Shown here piece after piece: positions 35,249 to 42,232 of a DNA stretch of 64,000 bases. The stretch is from contig NZ_BDFO01000001.1 in NCBI RefSeq assembly GCF_001748245.1, forward strand, positions 2,502,471 through 2,566,470, in the 5' to 3' direction. Position numbers and translations under genes: made by a program. The notes below the pieces were generated by a model, which saw only the letters and a list, made by a program, of their open reading frames with translations, did not search any database and was not told the origin of the DNA. Source of the DNA: Oligoflexus tunisiensis. Lineage in GTDB: Bacteria > Bdellovibrionota_B > Oligoflexia > Oligoflexales > Oligoflexaceae. The first letter of the stretch is position 1. Each line of letters starts with the position of its first letter.

Positions 35249-35904
35249 ATCTGACGAGGAAACGGAAAAGCAGCCTCGTAATCCTGAGCAGCAAGCTCGA
35301 TGATCCGCAACGCTTCGCGGCGATTGTACATCGCTTCAATGCTGACCTTGCGTTCCCCTTCACCGGGAATGTCTTTGTAGGTGAGGAAATAGTGCTTGAG
35401 TCGCGAGAGGATTTTCGGTGGGCAATCCTCGATGTCCTCGAAGCTGCCGTAGATCGCATCATCCTTCAGCACTGCAATGATCTTGTCATCCACTTCGCCG
35501 TTATCAATCATGCGTAGACCACCAATCGGCTTGGCCTGCAGCAGAAGATCGCCATGGGTGATGGGCTTTTCAGAAAGCACGCAGATATCCAAAGGGTCAC
35601 CATCACCGACCAGATTTTGCATACCGGTCTTTTCTCCTGCGAACGCGGCGACGCGTTCCATACAGTAGGTGCGTGGAATAAAACCGTAGAGTGCGGGCAC
35701 ATAGTTGGAGAATTTTTGTGGGCGGTCGATGCAGAGATAACCGGATGCCTTATCCAGCTCATATTTCACAGTGTCGGTCGGGACGATTTCGATGAAGACA
35801 TTCACGAAGGCCGGCGACTCAGCCTGGACGGGGATGCCATGCCATGGATGAGGTTTAAAATATTTTTTGAGCTGCTCCAGCAGGACAGATATATCGTTGG
35901 TCAC
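35245..35904 (-). CDS. ppa: Inorganic pyrophosphatase, family I
   Basis: This 219-aa enzyme hydrolyses pyrophosphate to two phosphates in the cytosol, pulling biosynthetic reactions forward. The metal-binding motif DGDPLDICVL, the preceding YGFIPRTYC and DDKIIAVLKDD are family I landmarks. GTG 35904 follows TTGGAGGA closely; the open frame extends 61 codons further up without family similarity. Length is slightly above the 175-aa bacterial norm and closer to eukaryote-like forms. Confidence 0.93.
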   Translation of the reverse strand: MTNDISVLLEQLKKYFKPHPWHGIPVQAESPAFVNVFIEIVPTDTVKYELDKASGYLCIDRPQKFSNYVPALYGFIPRTYCMERVAAFAGEKTGMQNLVGDGDPLDICVLSEKPITHGDLLLQAKPIGGLRMIDNGEVDDKIIAVLKDDAIYGSFEDIEDCPPKILSRLKHYFLTYKDIPGEGERKVSIEAMYNRREALRIIELAAQDYEAAFPFPRQI

Positions 35905-36119
35905 CGGGGTTCCTCCAAAGTGTGTTTCTGGCCTCAAGACAGGCAACGGGCTCAAATGCCTATAACAAATTGGGGGGAATGTCGAGATTTTTGGGCGGAA
36001 AATTGGAATTGTGCGCGGAACGATCAGGACCAGATCCGGCACCTGACGGCTTGCAGGTGCCCGTGGAAAAGTTCCAACCGTCTTCAATGACTGAATATTT
36101 TACTCCACCATGCTGTGGC

Positions 36120-36518
36120 TTATGGTAATGTTGGCGCGGCTTCCGTCGGGTCCGGTTCCTCTTCGGATTCCGCAGGCATTTGCGATTTCAAATAAGCGAG
36201 CAATTTGATGCCATCGGGCGTGTTGCGCCACTCGCTATCGCCATAGGGCATGAAACCGCTGCTCACCGCTGCATACATTTGGGCCGCACGTGCCACAACT
36301 TCCGCTTCGTTATCCAAGGAAACACCAGCCATGGCATCGGCACCACCGGTGTGGCAGTAGCCGCAGTTGTTGGCGATAATCGACGCGACATCCTGATAGG
36401 TGGGAGGTGTGGTCTCAGTCGGAGCAGGGACTTCTTCTGCACGCGACATGGCGGCCATGAGAGTCAGACTGAAAAGGCCCGCTCCCATTGTGCTGACGAA
36501 CTTTGCTTGGAATCTCAT
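36120..36518 (-). CDS. Periplasmic monoheme c-type cytochrome
   Basis: This 132-aa protein has a Sec signal (LMAAMSRAEE) and one heme c site, CGYCH, in a short cytochrome domain (YQDVASIIANNCGYCHTGG). MPYGD downstream may supply the axial Met. The ends are Pro/Glu-rich linkers. It would carry one electron in the periplasm. AAGGAG precedes ATG 36518. It lies near, but on the opposite strand from, the multiheme cluster. Confidence 0.8.
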   Translation of the reverse strand: MRFQAKFVSTMGAGLFSLTLMAAMSRAEEVPAPTETTPPTYQDVASIIANNCGYCHTGGADAMAGVSLDNEAEVVARAAQMYAAVSSGFMPYGDSEWRNTPDGIKLLAYLKSQMPAESEEEPDPTEAAPTLP

Positions 36519-36630
36519 CCTGATCTCCTTGTCAATCGTTCAGGGGATCATGGGCAAAGTCGTTTCCACTGTCAAGAGAGGGGGATTGCGAAGTGGCTTC
36601 ACGAAAATTAAAGCCGCTTCGCGTTGTCCA

Positions 36631-37041
36631 TCAGGGGATTTCACGGATGTTGGGTTGGAATTCCTTGATGTGGCGATTGATGTCTTTCTTGCATTCGCTG
36701 CCGAGAGTTTCGCCGGTCATCATCAGGCAGACCTGCAGCGCCTTGATAGGCTCATCCGCCTTGGTCTTGACGTCGGCACATTCCTTGTCGATTTCCTTCT
36801 GGCACGCTCCCTTCACCTTGTCCCAGCTGGACAATAGTTTTTTCCAGCTGTCTTCCTTGCCCTTCACAAAGGTTTTGCATTCGGGGCTGAGCTGCTCGAT
36901 TTTCTTGTGAAGACAGGTGCGTTCGGTTTCCTGATGAAATTCACCTTTGCACAATTTCTGGACATCTTCATCACAGGGTCCATAAGCCAGAAGGCTGCCT
37001 GTGCTGAGTCCAAGTGCCAGCATGATGAAAAAGGTCTTCAT
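36631..37041 (-). CDS. Small secreted Cys-rich repeat protein
   Basis: The 136-aa protein has a Sec signal (MKTFFIMLALGLSTGSLLAYG) and regularly spaced Cys (CDEDVQKLC, CLHKKIEQLSPEC, CQKEIDKEC, CLMMTGETLGSEC). That resembles the GLG1/FGFR-type Cys-rich repeat (C-x-DI-x-LC ... L-x-P-x-C). Function is unknown; disulfide-stabilised periplasmic or secreted role. ATG 37041 is the start; the frame stays open far upstream through the neighbouring gene's antisense, which is not coding. Confidence 0.7.
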   Translation of the reverse strand: MKTFFIMLALGLSTGSLLAYGPCDEDVQKLCKGEFHQETERTCLHKKIEQLSPECKTFVKGKEDSWKKLLSSWDKVKGACQKEIDKECADVKTKADEPIKALQVCLMMTGETLGSECKKDINRHIKEFQPNIREIP

Positions 37042-37149
37042 ACAATGGCTCCAGCTTGGGGGATACGACGAGGCTCTTATCGGCATCCGCCTGTCTTTTT
37101 CAAGAGCAGGAGTCTGTGCTAACATGAAGGCAACTGGAGAATTGTAAGC

Positions 37150-38004
37150 ATGAAACTGCGCCCTTTGGTTTACCTTTGGTTGCTTATAACCGGCTTTATG
37201 TTCTACGAATACGCCGTGTTGCACAAGATGTACAACGGTCCGAGCTATATCACTCTCGGGGCCTGTAAAATTCTTGGGCATTGCAAAACTCTTTCGCCTT
37301 TGCCAGGAAAACCACTGAGCTATGCTCTCGGCTGGATAGGTTTCTGCGTGATGGCGTTGACCAATCTCTATATATTGCGCAAACGCCTGCTTGTGATGCA
37401 GAAGTGGGGCAGTCTTCAGGGCTGGCTCAACTGGCACATTTTCTTCGGTATGCTTGGCCCCACTTTTATTCTGTTTCATTGCGATTTTAAAGTGCGTGGT
37501 CTGGTGAGCATCAGCTTCTGGAGTATGGTGATCTCGTTCCTCAGCGGCATCGTTGGACGTTACTTCTATATGCAATTGCTTCAGGCCAAGCCCGTGCTGA
37601 AACAACAGATTGATATGCTGGAAAAAGCCTTTGATCAGTATCAGCGGGGATCCGGCAATCGTATCCCGGCCCAGGCGCTGGTGATGGCCAAGGCTCATGC
37701 CTTTTCCATGGCCGGAGGGGTCCAGGGGCCTGAGCTCCAGAGGCTGGGTCTGATGGGCTTTCTGGTCAAGTCGATTTCGGGTGAACTGCGGATGATGGCC
37801 ACGCTCCCGCCCACGCCCTGGCAGGAGGGGAAACCCTTCCGTGTGAAGCTGCGGGAATGGGCTCTCTTGCGGCGCCGCCTCCTCTCCATGCATTTTTACC
37901 AAATCCTCTTTGGGTACTGGCGCACCTTCCATTCACCGTTTGCGGTATGGATGTATATTGTGGCTATCATCCACATCGCCTCGTCCCTGATTTTCAAGGT
38001 CTAA
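37150..38004 (+). CDS. Di-heme b-type membrane protein (ferric-reductase-like arrangement)
   Basis: This 284-aa integral membrane protein has about five helices. Two of them carry His pairs separated by exactly 13 residues: His96/His110 (HIFFGMLGPTFILFH) and His261/His275 (HSPFAVWMYIVAIIH). H-x13-H in two helices is how ferric-reductase/NOX domains hold two stacked b hemes. It should carry electrons across the inner membrane. No flavin domain is fused, but the next gene encodes an FeS/FAD oxidoreductase. First gene of the plus-strand cytochrome cluster. Confidence 0.68.
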   Translation: MKLRPLVYLWLLITGFMFYEYAVLHKMYNGPSYITLGACKILGHCKTLSPLPGKPLSYALGWIGFCVMALTNLYILRKRLLVMQKWGSLQGWLNWHIFFGMLGPTFILFHCDFKVRGLVSISFWSMVISFLSGIVGRYFYMQLLQAKPVLKQQIDMLEKAFDQYQRGSGNRIPAQALVMAKAHAFSMAGGVQGPELQRLGLMGFLVKSISGELRMMATLPPTPWQEGKPFRVKLREWALLRRRLLSMHFYQILFGYWRTFHSPFAVWMYIVAIIHIASSLIFKV

Positions 38005-38086
38005 ACCGCGAATATTTCTCGCTCTTTCGAATCCACTTAAGTACCCGTGGCTGCGAGCCGATAGCATCCTGTAATTTTTTATCAGA

Positions 38087-39445
38087 GTGATGCCAATGTT
38101 GATGAAGATTTACGTCTTCCTTTCGCAGTCCATATGGTTGCTAGGGATTGCATTTATGGTCGGTCTCGCGCTTTGGGGCATGCGCCAGCGCGATAAGCAT
38201 CAAAAAGAAGCGAAGCGTCAATGGGATGACGCTGTCGCCAAAAAGATGAATGAACCCGCCAGCTTGCATCCTGAAATTGATCCGACCCTTTGCGGGGGCT
38301 GCGGAGCATGCGTGGCCGCATGTCCGGAAGGTGAGATCATCAGGCTGATCAATCACCGGGCCGTGCTGGTCGAGCCAACGGCCTGCGTGGGTCATGGGGC
38401 CTGCCAGGCGGCTTGTCCTTATGATGCCATTCAGCTGGTGTTCGGCACCAAAACCCGCGGAATGGAATTGCCGCGCATTGACCCCAATTTCCAGACCAAC
38501 GTGCCAGGCCTTTACATCGCCGGCGAGTTGGGCGGCATGGGGCTGATTCGAAACGCCGTGAAGCAGGGCAAGCTTGCCGCCACGCATGCCGCGAAAACTC
38601 TCGGCGGTGGTGGCGGCGCGCAGTTTGATGTCCTCATCGTGGGCTGCGGTCCGGCCGGACTTTCTGCATCTCTGGCCTGTGCGGAAGCCAAGGTCAAATA
38701 CATTTGTATTGAACAGAACAAGTTCGGGGGAACAATTTACAACTTCCCCAAGCAAAAAGTTGTCATGTCCCATCCCCTGGATTTCCCGCTCGTTGGACAG
38801 TTCAAGTTCAACAAGAACAAAGTGTCCAAAGAGGAGCTTTTGAGCCTTTGGGCGCATCTGAAGCGGCAAAGCAACTTGAACATGATCGAAAGTTGCCGTT
38901 TTATCAATTTGCAAAAGAAGGGCGACGTATTCCACGTCGAAACATCCAAGGGTATCATGACTGCGAAGAAAGTGATCCTTGGCATGGGTGTGCGGGGATC
39001 ACCGCGGAAATTGAATCTGCCGAACGAAGAGATGACCAAGGTTACTTATAACCTTTTGGATCCGGATCAGTATCAGCAGAAGTGGATCGCGGTGGTCGGT
39101 GGTGGTAACGCAGGCGTGGAAGCGGCGCAATACCTTTGCAAACCGGGTCTTCGGAACAAGGTCTTCCTCCTCGTGCGCGGTCCCACGTTCGACCGTTGTA
39201 ACGAAGAAAACCAGAATATCATCAAGGATTATGAGCGCAGGGGTATGGTGAAGATCTGTTACAACACAACGGTTGAACAGATTGAAAGGGATCATTTAAT
39301 CGTAAAGATGAACGGGCAAATGTTGCGACTGCAGAATGATTTTCTTTTTGTTTTCGCTGGTGCCATTCTGCCTTTTGCCTTCCTGAAAAGTCTTGGCATC
39401 ATGATTGATACCAAATACGGTGAAGCCGTGAAAGCGAGTTCATGA
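38087..39445 (+). CDS. Membrane-anchored ferredoxin/thioredoxin-reductase-like FAD oxidoreductase
   Basis: The 452-aa protein has one N-terminal membrane helix, then a di-cluster ferredoxin domain. The first site is canonical (CGGCGACVAACP); the second, CVGHGACQAACP, has His where the second Cys is expected. An FAD/NAD(P) domain of thioredoxin-reductase type follows (LIVGCGPAGLSAS near 180, AVVGGGNAGVEAA near 330). No CxxC redox pair of thioredoxin reductase is seen, so the FeS clusters are the likely partner. It would move electrons between NAD(P)H and the di-heme b protein. The start may be GTG 38087 or ATG 38090. Confidence 0.8.
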   Translation: MMPMLMKIYVFLSQSIWLLGIAFMVGLALWGMRQRDKHQKEAKRQWDDAVAKKMNEPASLHPEIDPTLCGGCGACVAACPEGEIIRLINHRAVLVEPTACVGHGACQAACPYDAIQLVFGTKTRGMELPRIDPNFQTNVPGLYIAGELGGMGLIRNAVKQGKLAATHAAKTLGGGGGAQFDVLIVGCGPAGLSASLACAEAKVKYICIEQNKFGGTIYNFPKQKVVMSHPLDFPLVGQFKFNKNKVSKEELLSLWAHLKRQSNLNMIESCRFINLQKKGDVFHVETSKGIMTAKKVILGMGVRGSPRKLNLPNEEMTKVTYNLLDPDQYQQKWIAVVGGGNAGVEAAQYLCKPGLRNKVFLLVRGPTFDRCNEENQNIIKDYERRGMVKICYNTTVEQIERDHLIVKMNGQMLRLQNDFLFVFAGAILPFAFLKSLGIMIDTKYGEAVKASS

Positions 39446-39446
39446 C

Positions 39447-39887
39447 ATGACTGACAAGAAACTGCTACAGGTGATTTTCGTCTGTATATCCGCGCTATTT
39501 GTAAGTTTACTGCTGTCGCAGTGCGGCGTGAAGCAACCGAAAGTTGAGAATCCTAAATTTGCCTCGCCGGTCGCGGATCACACGCGTTTTACAGATTCCT
39601 GCGGAGCCTGTCACGAGTATCGCCGTCTGCCTCCAAACCAGGATCTAACTATTGTGGCTCATGGTTTTGGTCGTGAGTGCGCCGAGTGCCATGAATATGT
39701 CGCGGCCGCCCCGACCTGGAAACCCAAGTTCTATGCCCATAGTCCGACACCACCAGCGTGTCTTGGCTGCCATAATCTGCCTGGTGAAGCCGCGAAATTC
39801 AATCCTGCGGCGCACGCACCCAACGGGCAGCTGCGCGGGGATTGCGTAGCTTGTCATCGATTCGGAACGCAGTGGAAAGTCAACTGA
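39447..39887 (+). CDS. Membrane-tethered tetraheme c-type cytochrome
   Basis: This 146-aa protein has an N-terminal hydrophobic anchor (LLQVIFVCISALFVSLLLSQC; Cys26 might be lipidated, although LSQC is a poor lipobox). It has four heme sites: CGACH, CAECH, CLGCH and CVACH. Extra His residues (HGFG, HSPT, HAPN) fit bis-His ligation. It would pass electrons from the inner-membrane oxidoreductase into the periplasm. It starts two bases after the upstream stop codon, so translation is probably coupled. Confidence 0.88.
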   Translation: MTDKKLLQVIFVCISALFVSLLLSQCGVKQPKVENPKFASPVADHTRFTDSCGACHEYRRLPPNQDLTIVAHGFGRECAECHEYVAAAPTWKPKFYAHSPTPPACLGCHNLPGEAAKFNPAAHAPNGQLRGDCVACHRFGTQWKVN

Positions 39888-39947
39888 GAAACAGCAGAAC
39901 TTTTTTTTCACGTTTCGTGTCCACCTTCCCGCCATGACCTGATACAC

Positions 39948-39972
39948 TGGAGGAAATAATTGAATTCCTCCA
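39948..39972 (+). promoter_or_regulatory. Hairpin covering the ribosome-site-like GGAGG of the barrel gene
   Basis: TGGAGGAA (39948-39955) and TTCCTCCA (39965-39972) form a perfect 8-bp stem with a nine-base loop, ending one base before ATG 39973. The only strong Shine-Dalgarno sequence ahead of the barrel gene is in the left arm, and pairing would hide it. This may control translation or simply be a weak terminator-like fold. Confidence 0.4.
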
Positions 39973-41394
39973 ATGAGATCGCACTTGCTCATTACTGCCA
40001 ACAGTCAGTCGCCAGCCATGCGAAGCCGAAAGGTTTTCGCTAACGCTGGAATTTTGTTTGGAGTCCTCACTCTCGTTGTCGAAGGGGCCATCCCTTTGCA
40101 AGCCGCGGAGTTCAAAGGTGACGCTCGCATTGGACATTATTCGCGTCAGGTCGAATTCAAGGGCGCGTATCTGGGCCAAACCGCAGGTGAAACCAACAAT
40201 GATGAACAGGTTATCAATCTTCAGTTGAAAGCCAGTGCCGAAGACCTGAACGACTCCGGAGATCGTTTTATTTTTGATTTCCGCGATAAGCGTGATGGCT
40301 TTGGGAAACTGGAACGGGAAAACCTGCTTTTGTCGAATTACGAAAGACGTCAATTGCGCCTGGCGGCTTATCAGAGGCCCTGGGAATCGAATCGCACGTA
40401 TTTCACCGTCGGTCGCTTTTCCCTTCCCGAGGCGAATATCATTGCCAACGATGGCGCGGAATTCGGCTATAGAACCAGCAGATCCAGCCGCTATGGGGCC
40501 TTTGCCGGTCAAGGAGCCAAGGACATCATCGCGCCGCTCTATGTGGATCCGGATACGCGCGACATTTCCACGACGCAGTTTGGTGCGTATTACAACTATG
40601 AGTCCAAGGATACTCCGGAAGACAGCAGTTATCTGACCAATGCGGTGGCTCAGGCCCCGACCTATGACATTACCGATGCCGATAGTCACCTCTACTACTA
40701 TCAGCAGGGTCTTTTCACGTTTGGTGGAAACCATCGCATCGGCAGTCTCGTGCAGTTTGATTTTGCACCGAAGTCGAGTCTGCGCCGCGGTTATCTTTCG
40801 TATTATTACCAGACGGAGAGGCTGCGAGCTGGCGGTTACCTGAACCAGACGACGACCGAGGATTATCTGATCAAACAGGTGATTCAGGATGTGCTGGTGC
40901 CGAGTTCGGTGCGAACGATCGATTTGGATGCCCGCTATCGTCTGAGTTCTGCCATGAGCGTGGATGTCAGTGCCAGCCAGGGAACCCGCACGGTGGATGG
41001 GAAAGTTCGCACGGAATATACGGCCGGCCTGCTGTTTCCGCGGGTGCTTGGGGATACCAGTTCCACGCGCCTTCAGGTTGGAACACGGCAGAACTTCCTG
41101 AGCAAGGATAATTTCACCAAGATCGCCTATGACTATTGGGGAGCAACATTGAGTGTGGGGCTGTCCTATACGCTTTCCACCGAAGATTATGATGATGGCA
41201 CCACCAACAAGCGCACCATTATGATGGTGGATGCGGGGATTTTCGTTTTGGATGATATTCGCGGCGCGTTGGGTTATGAGCTGGAAAGCGACAGCAAGGT
41301 GGACGCGAGTGCTCTCTTCATCATGTTCGGATACAAGTTTGGAAAATCGGCATCATCGCCCAGAACCAGACCGGCAAGATTTGAGGAAATGTAA
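39973..41394 (+). CDS. Outer-membrane beta-barrel protein of a porin-cytochrome conduit
   Basis: The 473-aa protein has a long signal (RKVFANAGILFGVLTLVVEG, then LQAAE) and many alternating amphipathic strands (FIFDFRDKRDG, LRLAAYQRPW, YYQTERLRAGGYLNQ, TLSVGLSYTLS, SALFIMFGYKFG), with a short soluble tail. About 20 strands would fit. It lies between a 4-heme and a 9-heme cytochrome gene, the context of MtrB/PioB-type barrels that sheath multiheme cytochromes across the outer membrane. It is not obviously homologous to MtrB by eye. Internal ATG 40018 is an alternative start. Confidence 0.72.
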   Translation: MRSHLLITANSQSPAMRSRKVFANAGILFGVLTLVVEGAIPLQAAEFKGDARIGHYSRQVEFKGAYLGQTAGETNNDEQVINLQLKASAEDLNDSGDRFIFDFRDKRDGFGKLERENLLLSNYERRQLRLAAYQRPWESNRTYFTVGRFSLPEANIIANDGAEFGYRTSRSSRYGAFAGQGAKDIIAPLYVDPDTRDISTTQFGAYYNYESKDTPEDSSYLTNAVAQAPTYDITDADSHLYYYQQGLFTFGGNHRIGSLVQFDFAPKSSLRRGYLSYYYQTERLRAGGYLNQTTTEDYLIKQVIQDVLVPSSVRTIDLDARYRLSSAMSVDVSASQGTRTVDGKVRTEYTAGLLFPRVLGDTSSTRLQVGTRQNFLSKDNFTKIAYDYWGATLSVGLSYTLSTEDYDDGTTNKRTIMMVDAGIFVLDDIRGALGYELESDSKVDASALFIMFGYKFGKSASSPRTRPARFEEM

Positions 41395-41395
41395 G

Positions 41396-42232
41396 GTGCG
41401 GAAGCTTGGACTCATTCTCACCCTTCTGTTTTTGGCTGTACCTCCCCCGGCTTCAGCCCAGGGTCAGGACAGCAAGCTGAATTTTGAAGGTCTCCTCAAT
41501 CAGCTGCTTGCCCCGGGGCCGTTGACCCTTGGTCACGACAACCTGGAACATACGCACAACGACTGTTTGAAATGTCATGAGCCGGCCGGTGGGATTCCCA
41601 ATACCAACTGCATGGCCTGTCACAAGGAAGTCAAAGCGCATGTGGAGGCACGGCAGCATTTTCACGGGCTGATGAGTAACAAGGCCTGCATCGATTGCCA
41701 CAAGGATCATAAAGGTCGCAATTTCGATCCCATGTATATCAACCCGAAAACCTTTGAACATAAACTGACGGGATTTGAACTGGATGGTGCGCACGCAAAG
41801 ATTGACTGCACGAAGTGCCACACTGCGAAGCGGCCAGCCAGCAAACCTGCTCGGCAGACGGATATCAGTTATATGGGGCTGGTGAACTCCTGCAACAAGT
41901 GTCACATGAAAGACGATGTGCACTACTACAAGGGCAAGTTCAAGCAGAAGGAATGCAGTCTTTGCCATACGACAGACAAGTGGAAACCGGCCAAACCTTT
42001 TGATCATGCGAAGGAAGCCGGATACGCTCTGATCGGGGTTCATGCCAAACACAAGTGTGAGAAGTGCCACACGAGGCGTTCGAAGACCGATGTGCGCTAT
42101 GATTTCCCTGTTGAAACCAGGCAATGCCTGTCCTGTCACCTGGATCATCACAAGAACCGTCTGAGTCCGCGCTTCCGCAACGGCAAGTGCGATGTCTGCC
42201 ACGGTCAAGACACCTGGAAGTTAAGTCTATGA
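41396..42232 (+). CDS. Nine-heme periplasmic c-type cytochrome
   Basis: The 278-aa protein has a Sec signal (LGLILTLLFLAVPPPASAQ) and nine CxxCH motifs (CLKCH, CMACH, CIDCH, CTKCH, CNKCH, CSLCH, CEKCH, CLSCH, CDVCH). It resembles cytochrome c3/c7-type repeats (FEHKLTGFELDGAHAKIDCTKCH, split from FDHAKEAGYALIGVHAKHKCEKCH). The start is GTG 41396, with GAGGAA seven bases ahead. It is two bases from the upstream stop and overlaps the downstream start by four. It should be a periplasmic electron wire. Confidence 0.9.
   Translation: MRKLGLILTLLFLAVPPPASAQGQDSKLNFEGLLNQLLAPGPLTLGHDNLEHTHNDCLKCHEPAGGIPNTNCMACHKEVKAHVEARQHFHGLMSNKACIDCHKDHKGRNFDPMYINPKTFEHKLTGFELDGAHAKIDCTKCHTAKRPASKPARQTDISYMGLVNSCNKCHMKDDVHYYKGKFKQKECSLCHTTDKWKPAKPFDHAKEAGYALIGVHAKHKCEKCHTRRSKTDVRYDFPVETRQCLSCHLDHHKNRLSPRFRNGKCDVCHGQDTWKLSL

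Noticed and set aside
37042..37932. 297-codon upstream extension of the Cys-rich secreted protein
   Set aside because: The extension runs antisense through the di-heme b gene. The true start is ATG 37041 with a textbook signal peptide.
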